Shown in pieces: positions 56,429 to 64,000 of a stretch of 64,000 nucleotides of DNA. Origin of the DNA: Spirosoma aureum (GTDB taxonomy: Bacteria > Bacteroidota > Bacteroidia > Cytophagales > Spirosomataceae). Within the stretch, counting starts at the first letter, position 1. The number at the start of each line of letters is the position of its first letter. A model generated the notes under the pieces. It did not search any database, was not told where the DNA came from, and saw only the letters and a list, made by a program, of their open reading frames with translations. The DNA is taken from contig NZ_CP050063.1 in assembly GCF_011604685.1 (NCBI RefSeq), positions 6,737,001-6,801,000 on the forward strand, read 5' to 3'. Position numbers and translations under genes: made by a program.

Positions 56429-57364
56429 CTACACTGTAAAGCTATCGGATTCAACATAGGCTTTGATCAGCGCAACCTCGCCATCTTTTCCTGGTTGCGA
56501 ATTTCCGTGCTCCATCCCAAAAATAAACTCCTTGTTTTCGGCTTTCTGTTTCTGGTAGATGTGCTTGAATATATTTTTATAATTAATCTCTCCCGTTGTC
56601 GGCTCTTTGCGACCCGGATTATCGCCAATCTGAAAATACCCGATTTCACTCCAGCACCAATTAATATGCGGAATAATGTGCCCTTCGTTTTTCTGCATGT
56701 GATAAATATCAAACAGAATCTTGCAGGAAGGACTATTCACAGCCCGGCAGATTTCGTAGGTCTGGTCAGACGTCCGTAAAAACAGATTTGGCGTATCGCT
56801 GAGAGGCTCCAGCACCATGGTCAGTCCAGCCGGAGCCAGAATATCGGCCCCTCGGCGCAGGGCATCAATAACGTGACCCGTTTGAATACCGATTGGCAAA
56901 TTCCGTTCAAAATCTCCGGGAACAACCGTTGTGAATTTGGCATTGACGCGTTTAGCGGTTTCGACTGCCTTCCGACATCCGTTCAGAAAAATCTCAACGA
57001 ATTCTGGCTTTCCCGTTGCGAGGGAATTCTGTGAATTTCCTCCCTTGTCTAGAACGAACACCCCCATTGTTATACCCAACCGGGCCATTTCTTCCCCAAT
57101 TTTGGTTTGTAGAGCCGGGTCGCGACCCATCATTCCGTTATCTTCCAGAGCCGTAAAGCCCATATCGGCCATGAATTTTAACTGGTCGATGGGATCTTTA
57201 CCCGCGCTGTTTTCAAACATACCAAAGTGGGGGGCATATTTGAGTTTAAAATTGTTCTTAGCCAGAAAATTAGGCTGCGAATGCCAGTTTGTGGTGAATG
57301 ATTCACCCGAAACAGCGGCTCCAGCAAACCCAACTGTCGATTTTACAAAATTGCGTCGTTGCAT
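56429..57364 (-). CDS. Exported TIM-barrel isomerase (hydroxypyruvate-isomerase-like)
   Basis: This 311-residue protein has a twin-arginine-like leader (MQRRNFVKSTVGFAGAAVSG) followed by a xylose-isomerase-like TIM barrel. Features are FKLKYAPHFGMFENSAGKDPIDQLKFMADMGFTALEDNGMMGRDP, LTMVLEPLSDTPNLFL, KILFDIYHMQKNEG, YFQIGDNPGRKEPTTGEINYKNIF and EFIFGMEHGNSQPG, with Glu and His metal-ligand positions as in hydroxypyruvate isomerase. In Bacteroidota such exported barrels sit with GMC and Gfo/Idh/MocA enzymes in sugar catabolism and may epimerise or hydrate oxidised sugars. The ATG at 57364 gives the leader. Confidence 0.85.
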   Translation of the reverse strand: MQRRNFVKSTVGFAGAAVSGESFTTNWHSQPNFLAKNNFKLKYAPHFGMFENSAGKDPIDQLKFMADMGFTALEDNGMMGRDPALQTKIGEEMARLGITMGVFVLDKGGNSQNSLATGKPEFVEIFLNGCRKAVETAKRVNAKFTTVVPGDFERNLPIGIQTGHVIDALRRGADILAPAGLTMVLEPLSDTPNLFLRTSDQTYEICRAVNSPSCKILFDIYHMQKNEGHIIPHINWCWSEIGYFQIGDNPGRKEPTTGEINYKNIFKHIYQKQKAENKEFIFGMEHGNSQPGKDGEVALIKAYVESDSFTV

Positions 57365-57378
57365 AGTGGTTAATTTCT

Positions 57379-57488
57379 GAACCCGGATTACACGGATTAA
57401 TTGATTACCTTGATTTTGAGCTATGTGCCACTTTATTGAAGTGGCTAACAAAATCCTGTTAATCCGTTAATCAGCATAATCCGGGTTC
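57379..57488. repeat. Multi-stem dyad between cytochrome protein and TIM-barrel gene
   Basis: GAACCCGGATTA (57379-57390) pairs with TAATCCGGGTTC (57477-57488), CGGATTAA (57393-57400) with TTAATCCG (57459-57466), and a 7-base-pair stem GCCACTT/AAGTGGC closes the top (57427-57433, 57439-57445). The nested stems fold the whole 110-base spacer. Confidence 0.65.
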
Positions 57489-57491
57489 GGA

Positions 57492-60400
57492 TTATTTTTT
57501 CTTCAAACTCATTAAATATGCGACCAGATCAACCAGATCCTGCGTACTCATGGCTTCCTGTAGGCCCGATGGCATCATGGAACTGTCCATTTTTTTCATC
57601 GAGACAACATCAGCCATTTTGTAGTTTTGTACGGCACCACCTGGAAATTTCATTTGCAAATCAGTCTCAGTTTTACTGGAGACAATCCCCGACATGGTAC
57701 TGCCATCTTTAAACTTCACCTCCCAGCCTTCGAATCCGAAGCTGATACCGGCATCTGGATGCAAAATAGCCAGATATTGGCCTTCCTTTGGCAATTTAGA
57801 ACCTATTTCGGAGAGTTTCGGACCAAAATCCATCCCCTCTCCATTGACCTGATGGCAGATGGCGCAGTTGTTTTTGAATACGCTTACACCCTTTGTAGCC
57901 TCACCATTCATGGCCATCAATTCATTCAGACCGGGTAGCTTTTTCCCTTCGGCTCCCTGCACACCGTCTAAGAAGCTGGCGGCCTGTTGCCTGATGTTTT
58001 TACGCCAGTCATTGCTGACTCCCTGAACGGCAGCTTTTTTATAATCGCCTTTGATATCGCCTGATTTCAACAGAGCAATCACCTGGTCGGCCCCATCCAT
58101 ACTGCCACCCAATGCCCGTGTAGCCGTCATCCGTAGTGCCGGTGAACGCTTCTCATCAAGAACAACGGTTTTCAGAATATCGAGTGATTCTTTGTTACCA
58201 ACCCGCAGCAAGGCCGTTACCATTTGCGACGCTTCATCGGCATTTGACCCATTGATAACGGCCAAGATCAATGAGCTACCATTTTGTTTGATCAATTGCC
58301 GGGCTGCATCCCGACCCATGGCATCGTTATACTTGGCCAGTGCCAGCTGGCTCAGCTTAGCATTCTCTGATGCAGGTTCATAACGGGTTATCAGCTCGAT
58401 GTATTCGGGTGTTCCATATACATCAGTAAGGAGTTTATTCAGCGCAGTTGTTGCTACGGCTGAATTTTTGACATAGGCCGGATCGAGGTGGCGTAATACT
58501 AGTTTCGTCACATCTGTCGATGCGCTATTCGCCTGCAAAATACCCAGTAGGGCGGCTGATTTTTCGGTAGCACCGGGATTAAAATCGAACGCCCGGAAGT
58601 AACGCAACCGCTGGCTCAGCTCTGTTCCCTGATCACCAGCCAGTTTCGCCAGCAGCGGTACAGACTCCTTGGTGCGGGCACGCCATACGATATCACGGCC
58701 ACTCGCATTGGCTAATGGATCACCGCTTTGTTGCTTCAACCAGGCCGTGTAGTAACTGTCCCAGCTACCATCAGCCCCAATACCAAGCGCTTCCAGATAC
58801 CAGCGGTCTTTGCCGTCGTATTTACTAGCCAGTTGCGCCCACAGAGCCGGTGCTTCAGGTGAAGACGGCCCGGCGTTCTGGTTCCGGCGAAGCGCAATAA
58901 TAGCCTCCCGGCGAACCTGCGTATCGGGATCGTTGACCAATTGCTTCACATAGGGAATAATATCTATTTTGAGTTCACGGGCGGCCCGTAGCGCCGTAAT
59001 GCGCAAATCCGGATTATCGCTTTTGAGAGCAGTTTCGATGTATTTTTGCCCTTTATCCAATTTGCTCAGCAGCCAGAGCGCACGAGCCTGCATCCGGGGA
59101 TTAGTCGACGTTTTATAGAGATTTGCCAAGGGTTTTTCGGCCTTGGTGCCTAACTCACGTAGTTTTTGCCATCCAGCATACCGTATCGACATGTTCGGAC
59201 TTTGGAGTGCTTCGATAGCCCCTTCGGTGGTCGAAACATCTACTTTCGGCATGGTGTAGGGCGAGTTTGGCGGAGCTACGCGATAAACACGGCCCCGGTT
59301 CTGATCGCCAGCCTGGTGGCCACCTACACCGGGATCATACCAATCCGCAATAATAAGCGACCCATCGGGAGCTACGCAAATATCGGCCGGCCGAAACCAC
59401 TGATCGCGGGCGCCTTCCAGCACGTTTACAATCTCGGCTTTATAACCCGCTCCATCTTTCTGTACGGGATAGGAACGCACAACATTCGGCCCGGCATCGC
59501 AGTGAATCACCTGATTCCGAAACACTTCGGACAAAAGTTTACCTTCATAAACAATAATACCCGTTGGTGAGCCAGCACCGGTCTGGAGCAGGTTTGGCAC
59601 AACACCCGGATCGTTGAGGTGCCAGTGTCGCCGTGGGATTTCGGGTTCGAGATTGTCACGGTTTGCCTGCCAGCCCGCACCCGTCATTTCGTCGGTATAG
59701 CCGTAGTTTCCGTACTCCATTACGTAGTTGATGCGAACGCCCTTGTTGCCATCATCATCGTTGTCTGACTGCCAGAGCGTACCGTATGAGTCAACCGCCA
59801 CTTCGTAATTATTGCGAAAATTCTGGCCTAACAATTCAACATTTTTCCCATCAGGATCACAGCGGAATACCATGCCCTGCTTAAAATTCTGTTTATCGAT
59901 GGTTTTGCCGGTTGCGATGTCAACAACTGGTTTTCCATCTTTATCAAGGAGCTGCTCACCGGCATTGCCGAAGTTGAAATACCACTTACCATCAGGACCA
60001 AACACAAACGTGTGCATGCCGTGGTCGTGCTGCTCACCACCGATTCCTGTAAAGAGTAGTTCTTTTTTATCGGCCTTATCATCGCCGTTTTCGTCTGTCA
60101 ATACCCATACGTTGGGGCTGTCGGCAACTATTACCCGGTTGCCCTGTACCCAGATACCCAGTGGTGATTCGATGCTTGGGTCCTGATAAAACACTTTCGT
60201 AATATCGGCTTTACCATCGCCATTCTGATCTTCCAGAATGATGATCCGGTCGCCTTCTTTACGGGTTGGGTTACCGTTGATAGCAGGCCGGTAGTTATAG
60301 GCTTCACACACCCATACGCGACCTCTGGCATCGACATCAATATCCGTTGGATTGCTCAGCATCGGTTCGGCAGCAAAAAGAGTAGCTTCCAGACCCGGCG

Positions 60401-60614
60401 CAACATTCAGACTACCAACAGCATATTTAGGATCGTGTTTATCGTCGTCACTGAGTTGGGCAAACAGCTTTGAGAGGTAAGTTCCCGAAGCGGCATTGAG
60501 ATTTCGGTTCTGGTATGCCCCAACAAAAGCAGCACCTATTACTAAACCAGCAGTGGAGAGGGCTATCGCCCGGCGGGACAGCAGGGATCGCTTAGCCGAT
60601 CGAAAAGGATTCAT
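57492..60614 (-). CDS. PVC-type dehydrogenase: beta-propeller, HEAT repeats and cytochrome c domain
   Basis: This 1040-residue exported protein has a leader with RR and a hydrophobic core (RRAIALSTAGLVIGAAFVGAY). Residues about 65-450 are a membrane-bound-dehydrogenase-type beta-propeller (DIDVDARGRVWVCEAYNYRP, GIWVQGNRVIVADSPNVWVLTDENGDDKAD, ADWYDPGVGGHQAGDQNRGRVYR). About 460-880 are HEAT-like helical repeats. The end is a cytochrome c domain with CAICH (C917 to H921) and MMPSG as a likely axial Met. The arrangement matches the large PVC-type heme-binding family of Planctomycetes and Bacteroidota, which probably passes electrons from sugar oxidation. It lies upstream of the TIM-barrel gene on the same strand. 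Confidence 0.88.
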   Translation of the reverse strand: MNPFRSAKRSLLSRRAIALSTAGLVIGAAFVGAYQNRNLNAASGTYLSKLFAQLSDDDKHDPKYAVGSLNVAPGLEATLFAAEPMLSNPTDIDVDARGRVWVCEAYNYRPAINGNPTRKEGDRIIILEDQNGDGKADITKVFYQDPSIESPLGIWVQGNRVIVADSPNVWVLTDENGDDKADKKELLFTGIGGEQHDHGMHTFVFGPDGKWYFNFGNAGEQLLDKDGKPVVDIATGKTIDKQNFKQGMVFRCDPDGKNVELLGQNFRNNYEVAVDSYGTLWQSDNDDDGNKGVRINYVMEYGNYGYTDEMTGAGWQANRDNLEPEIPRRHWHLNDPGVVPNLLQTGAGSPTGIIVYEGKLLSEVFRNQVIHCDAGPNVVRSYPVQKDGAGYKAEIVNVLEGARDQWFRPADICVAPDGSLIIADWYDPGVGGHQAGDQNRGRVYRVAPPNSPYTMPKVDVSTTEGAIEALQSPNMSIRYAGWQKLRELGTKAEKPLANLYKTSTNPRMQARALWLLSKLDKGQKYIETALKSDNPDLRITALRAARELKIDIIPYVKQLVNDPDTQVRREAIIALRRNQNAGPSSPEAPALWAQLASKYDGKDRWYLEALGIGADGSWDSYYTAWLKQQSGDPLANASGRDIVWRARTKESVPLLAKLAGDQGTELSQRLRYFRAFDFNPGATEKSAALLGILQANSASTDVTKLVLRHLDPAYVKNSAVATTALNKLLTDVYGTPEYIELITRYEPASENAKLSQLALAKYNDAMGRDAARQLIKQNGSSLILAVINGSNADEASQMVTALLRVGNKESLDILKTVVLDEKRSPALRMTATRALGGSMDGADQVIALLKSGDIKGDYKKAAVQGVSNDWRKNIRQQAASFLDGVQGAEGKKLPGLNELMAMNGEATKGVSVFKNNCAICHQVNGEGMDFGPKLSEIGSKLPKEGQYLAILHPDAGISFGFEGWEVKFKDGSTMSGIVSSKTETDLQMKFPGGAVQNYKMADVVSMKKMDSSMMPSGLQEAMSTQDLVDLVAYLMSLKKK

Positions 60615-60808
60615 AATTAAACAGGCAAGAGGGTTGGATTATACGACGTAAAAGTAGTGATACTCCATTGGTATATAAACGCCCGAAGCAGGTGTTTATA
60701 CCCATTGCCCATTAAATTTTGTCATCATTTTCTCCTGCTTTAGTAGCAAAGTATTTCTATTTCCCGTACCATTACAACACTATACTTAAAACCGTTAACT
60801 TTTTTCCT

Positions 60809-61045
60809 ATGGGCTTTTTATATTCTATTCTTATTGGCGGAATCGCCGGTTATCTGGCCAGTGTTGTTATGGGCAGCCATCATTCAGCCCTGGTTAACAT
60901 TATCCTCGGTATTGTTGGCGGATTTATAGGCGGTTTTATCGCCCGTCGCCTTGGCAATGACCCCGACAACGATGGCTTAGTCATGAACCTGCTGATTGCA
61001 GTAGGCGGGGCAATTGTACTCATTTTTTTAGGAAGGCTATTCTAA
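60809..61045 (+). CDS. GlsB/YeaQ/YmgE-family small membrane protein
   Basis: This 78-residue protein has three hydrophobic helices with many Gly (LYSILIGGIAGYLASVVMG, IILGIVGGFIGGFIARRLG, LLIAVGGAIVLIFLGRLF), the pattern of the GlsB/YeaQ/YmgE stress-response membrane protein family (transglycosylase-associated). The ATG at 60809 fits the family start; the longer frame to 60719 is unlikely. Its function is not well defined. It stands alone on the plus strand between minus-strand sugar-oxidation genes and ends in a strong terminator. Confidence 0.87.
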   Translation: MGFLYSILIGGIAGYLASVVMGSHHSALVNIILGIVGGFIGGFIARRLGNDPDNDGLVMNLLIAVGGAIVLIFLGRLF

Positions 61046-61121
61046 ATCGCAATTCCTGTTGAGACGAATCTTTTATTAACCGGAGCACAGGATTTGGTGA
61101 ACGTGCCAAATCACTCAAAAC

Positions 61122-61160
61122 AAAACGGCCGGATCGATGATTTTTCGATCCGGCCGTTTT
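61122..61160. terminator. Strong bidirectional terminator
   Basis: AAAACGGCCGGATCGA (61122-61137) and its exact complement (61145-61160) form a 16-base-pair stem with a 7-base loop and T or A runs at the ends. It serves the small membrane protein gene and the convergent GMC gene. Confidence 0.9.
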
Positions 61161-61179
61161 TCCGTATTATTCTTCGAAA

Positions 61180-62895
61180 TCAGATACTTTTCCGTTTCAT
61201 CTCTTTCACGGCAAAGTCAGCCGCCCGCGCCGTTAGGGCCATGTAGGTAAGCGACGGATTTACGCACGACGCAGAAACCATGCAGGCTCCGTCTGTAACA
61301 AAGACGTTCTTGACAGCATGCATCTGGTTATTGCCATTCAGAACCGACGTTTTCGGATCACGACCCATACGGGCGGTGCCCATTTCGTGGATAGCCATAC
61401 CCAGGTAAGACCCTCTGTCGTATCCTTTAACGTTCTTGACGCCTGATGATTCCAGCATCTCCTTGGCATCGTTTATCATGTCGACGCGCATTTTTTTCTC
61501 ATTTTCTTTGAGTTCTGCGTCGAAAACGACCAGCGGCATACCCCACTTGTCTTTCTCGTTTTTATCGAGATACATGCGATTTTCGTAATAAGGCAAGGTC
61601 TCCCCGAATCCACCTAAACCCATTGTCCAGGGGCCCGGCTTGGTCAGTTCCTCTTTGTAATCGGCCCCGAAACTCATTTCAGCGATGTTGCGCTGCCAGC
61701 CCTGCCGGCTACCTCCACCCTGATAACCAAAACCACGCACGTAATCGCGTTTATCGGCACCAATGTTACGATAACGAGGTACGTAAATGCCATTGGCCCG
61801 ACGACCGATATAGTATTTGTCCAGATCACCTTCCCAATCGCCCGAGGCACCAATGCGGAAGTGGTGATCCATCAGGTTGTGGCCTAGTTGCTCCGAATCG
61901 TTACCCAGACCATTCGGGAAGCGGCTCGATTTTGAGTTCAACAGCACTGATGTTGACCCCAGTGTGCTACCGCAAACGAAAATAACTTTGGCAAAATATT
62001 CCCGGCTCTGGAGCGTCACAGCATCAACGATGCGTACACCCGTAGCGCGCTTCTGGTTATCATCGTAAATAATTTCGGTAACGACCGAATCGGGACGGAG
62101 TGTCAACCGGCCTGTTTTGGCCGCTGGGGGCAATGTACACGACTGCGTACTAAAATAAGCGCCGTAGGGGCAACCCAGCGAACACTTGTTCCGGTACTGA
62201 CAGGGCGCACGGCCCACTCCTAATTGGGCCTCACCCGCTTTCGACAAGTTGGCTACCCGTCCGATGGTCATCGTACGACCGGGGAAGTTCTTTTCGATCC
62301 GTTTACGAACTTCTTTCTCCACACAATACATCTCCATTGGCGGCAGAAACTCGCTGTCGGGCAGTTGGGGTAAGTTTAGTTTCTCGCCCGAAATTCCGAC
62401 GAATTTTTCGACGTATGAATACCAGGGAGCCACATCTTTGTAGCGAATTGGCCAGTCGACGGCGATACCGTCTTTAAGATTAGCTTCAAAATCAATATCA
62501 CTTAGCCGATACGACTGCCGCCCCCACATGATCGACTTTCCACCAACAATATTCGGCCGATACCAGTCGAAACGTTTCACTTCTTTGTAAAGCGAATCCG
62601 AATCGTTCATCCAGTATTTTTCAGTCATTTCATTATAGGGGTAATCGCGCGCCAGTTTTGGATGCGACTCCTTCTGTGCTTCCGTCAGCCGACCGTTGTA
62701 TTTGGTCTGCCACGGGTCTTTCATCGCGTTTTCATAACCGGATACGTGTTCGAGCTGGTGCCCTTTCTCGAGCATCAGTACCCGTAATCCCTTTTCCGTC
62801 AGTTCTTTGGAGGCCCAGCCGCCAGATATTCCAGATCCGATCACAATGGCATCGTAACTCTGTTCTTTTATGGAATCAATATTGAGATAAGACAT
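61180..62895 (-). CDS. GMC-family FAD oxidoreductase
   Basis: This 571-residue protein has the FAD motif YDAIVIGSGISGGWASKELTEKG, the GMC signature region RPNIVGGKSIMWGRQSYR, a Cys-rich stretch (APCQYRNKCSLGCPYGAYFSTQSC), and the C-terminal active site with AIHEMGTARMG and CVNPSLTYMALTARAADFA (His and Asn positions). The GMC family oxidises sugars and alcohols. The subunit-3 gene lies just upstream on the same strand (99-base gap), giving the pairing of FAD-dependent glucoside or gluconate dehydrogenases. No signal peptide is visible, so export would rely on the partner's leader, as in related complexes. Confidence 0.9.
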   Translation of the reverse strand: MSYLNIDSIKEQSYDAIVIGSGISGGWASKELTEKGLRVLMLEKGHQLEHVSGYENAMKDPWQTKYNGRLTEAQKESHPKLARDYPYNEMTEKYWMNDSDSLYKEVKRFDWYRPNIVGGKSIMWGRQSYRLSDIDFEANLKDGIAVDWPIRYKDVAPWYSYVEKFVGISGEKLNLPQLPDSEFLPPMEMYCVEKEVRKRIEKNFPGRTMTIGRVANLSKAGEAQLGVGRAPCQYRNKCSLGCPYGAYFSTQSCTLPPAAKTGRLTLRPDSVVTEIIYDDNQKRATGVRIVDAVTLQSREYFAKVIFVCGSTLGSTSVLLNSKSSRFPNGLGNDSEQLGHNLMDHHFRIGASGDWEGDLDKYYIGRRANGIYVPRYRNIGADKRDYVRGFGYQGGGSRQGWQRNIAEMSFGADYKEELTKPGPWTMGLGGFGETLPYYENRMYLDKNEKDKWGMPLVVFDAELKENEKKMRVDMINDAKEMLESSGVKNVKGYDRGSYLGMAIHEMGTARMGRDPKTSVLNGNNQMHAVKNVFVTDGACMVSASCVNPSLTYMALTARAADFAVKEMKRKSI

Positions 62896-62994
62896 ATTTT
62901 TTTGATTGAATAGTGAATAATCGGGGCCGCCAGTGCGGCAAAATGGATACGGTTCCAGCAGGGAGTCATTTCCAATCTCAATTATTCATTGTAC

Positions 62995-63525
62995 TTATAG
63001 GGCCCACGTTTTCTGGCCGGGTTTGAGGGGCATACAACCATTGAACTGACCAGGTACGGGCAGGTACTCCAGTGCTTTAGTCGCTCCTATTTCGGATGTA
63101 AAATAGCCGGTCGTCGTTAGTTCCTTCATCCGAAGGAAAAACGGTTTGTCGTCGGTCATGGTCTGCTTTACCATTTCGTTTTTCTGAGGCAGGTCCAGCT
63201 CCGTAAATCCTTTCCCAAACTTGGTTTTGCTACTGGCATCCAGTTTAGCCAGACCGGCATAGAAGCTATCCTGATCTTTCTTGGGATAACAATCGCGCAT
63301 GACACGAACGATGAATTTCTCGGCCCCAGCGGCTTTGGCGCCCGGAGTTGTGGTGGTCGGGATGATCACATCAGCTACTTCAGCCAGCAGGGTTTCCTGT
63401 TCGGCTGTTACAACTACACTAGGGCCAGTGTTGGTGATACGCCCCATTGCCCCCGCCAGTGTGGGTGCCGACAACAAACCTCCCATCATTAGGGCTGCTT
63501 GCTGTATGGCTTCTCTACGTTTCAT
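62995..63525 (-). CDS. Gluconate 2-dehydrogenase subunit 3 family protein
   Basis: This 176-residue protein has a twin-arginine-type leader (MKRREAIQQAALMMGGLLSAPTLAGAM). It is followed by the subunit-3 domain: VVVTAEQETLLAEVADVIIPTTTTPGAKAAGAEKFIVRVMRDCY, DSFYAGLAKLDASSKTKFGKGF, FFLRMKELTTTGYFTSEIGATKALEYLPVPG. The protein serves as the small subunit that carries the FAD subunit to the periplasm. It is the first gene of the pair with the GMC oxidoreductase. Confidence 0.9.
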   Translation of the reverse strand: MKRREAIQQAALMMGGLLSAPTLAGAMGRITNTGPSVVVTAEQETLLAEVADVIIPTTTTPGAKAAGAEKFIVRVMRDCYPKKDQDSFYAGLAKLDASSKTKFGKGFTELDLPQKNEMVKQTMTDDKPFFLRMKELTTTGYFTSEIGATKALEYLPVPGQFNGCMPLKPGQKTWAL

Positions 63526-63790
63526 AGACAGGTAAGTAAAAGTGATTTTAAAGTGAGTTTTTCAGAGGTAAAACGAAAATAGGGTGCTCGAAAACATATG
63601 CCTTTACCCAGCAAATTATCTATATTTTTCAAACACAGAATGGCGTTCACCCGAAAAGCCGAAAAAGAGTTAAATATCCTCATATATTATCGAAAATTGT
63701 TGCGACTTGCAGTCATTACCAGACTGGAGAAACTCTTTAGGCTGTCACGATTCGTTAAACACACTGATCAGCCATGCGGTTGTGTAAGGT

Positions 63791-64000
63791 ATGAGTAGTG
63801 TCGCTTTACTTATTACCCTGTTAGCCATTGTCACTGCACTGGCGGCTCTGGCCGAGCGGGTCCGTATTGCCTCACCTATCGTGTTGGTGCTGGCGGGTAT
63901 TGCCATTGGTCTGATTCCGGGGCTACCATCCATTGTACTCAGACCAGATATTGTTATTCTGGTTTTTCTGCCCCCACTGATCTACTCGGCTGCCTGGAAC
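63791..64000 (+). CDS. N-terminal part of a CPA1 Na+/H+ antiporter
   Basis: The first 70 codons lie in the window. They code two or three hydrophobic helices: SVALLITLLAIVTALAALAERV, then PIVLVLAGIAIGLIPG, then VILVFLPPLIYSAAW. The LAERVRIASPIVLVLAGIAIG and FLPPLIYSAAW pieces are typical of the CPA1 family (NhaP/NHE type), exchanging sodium for protons across the inner membrane. The gene continues beyond base 64000. Confidence 0.8.
   Translation, partial: MSSVALLITLLAIVTALAALAERVRIASPIVLVLAGIAIGLIPGLPSIVLRPDIVILVFLPPLIYSAAWN

Noticed and set aside
63598..63798. 66-residue plus-strand frame before the antiporter
   Set aside because: Overlaps the antiporter start in another frame and has no recognisable features; probably spacer.

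Overview
The window looks like a chromosomal segment of a Bacteroidota bacterium of the order Cytophagales, most like Spirosoma or a close relative. This is inference from gene content: a GH3/beta-lactamase-fold fusion, a PVC-type cytochrome dehydrogenase, a GMC oxidoreductase with a gluconate-dehydrogenase subunit-3 partner, a long PurF, sigma-70 ECF signalling, and several promoters of the Bacteroidota TAnnTTTG type. Base composition is moderate throughout. I see no rRNA, complete tRNA, CRISPR array, prophage or insertion sequence, so most of it is ordinary core and carbohydrate-related chromosome.

Layout. 1-5.2 kb: the start of a CE15-type esterase gene, a heparinase-like protein broken by a frameshift at a G run, two small unknown genes, a DUF72 protein and a single-domain response regulator. 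5.4-8.4 kb: a 1004-residue multi-PAS histidine kinase, the likely partner of that regulator. 9.1-10.6 kb: an ECF sigma factor fused to a membrane segment and a C-terminal TonB-plug-like domain, the most unusual gene here. 10.8-17.6 kb: a UbiA-like membrane protein, an outer-membrane barrel, two divergent DMT transporters, a PD-(D/E)XK nuclease-like protein, an M19 dipeptidase homologue lacking key metal ligands, and YceI. 18.4-22.5 kb: GH3/beta-lactamase fusion, DinB and methyltransferase in an operon. 22.7-35.8 kb: PurF, a lipoprotein, dihydrolipoyl dehydrogenase, M28 and M1 peptidases, a BamA-like barrel, a thioredoxin-fold protein without its CxxC, an isolated nuoC, and a D-aminoacylase.

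36-46 kb is a central-metabolism block: enolase, DivIC/FtsB, LMW phosphatase and phosphoglycerate mutase on the plus strand, then 2-oxoglutarate dehydrogenase E2 and E1, methylmalonyl-CoA epimerase, an A-type Fe-S carrier and a thioesterase. The dihydrolipoyl dehydrogenase at 25.6 kb would supply the E3 subunit. 46-52 kb: MetE-like protein, phytanoyl-CoA dioxygenase-like protein, then an SDR / ROK kinase / SIS / GNAT run that looks like one amino-sugar operon. 52.8-63.5 kb: Gfo/Idh/MocA oxidoreductase, PnuC-NadR (NAD salvage), a CBM48 mini-protein, a hydroxypyruvate-isomerase-like TIM barrel, a beta-propeller/HEAT/cytochrome c protein, and GMC oxidoreductase with its subunit 3. Taken together these suggest periplasmic oxidative sugar catabolism. 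The window ends inside a CPA1 Na+/H+ antiporter.

Genes are punctuated by strong hairpins. Some are ordinary U-tailed terminators. Others are long inverted repeats whose arms are built from short self-similar words (37.3, 38.2, 41.6, 47.2, 57.4 kb) and deserve a genome-wide look.
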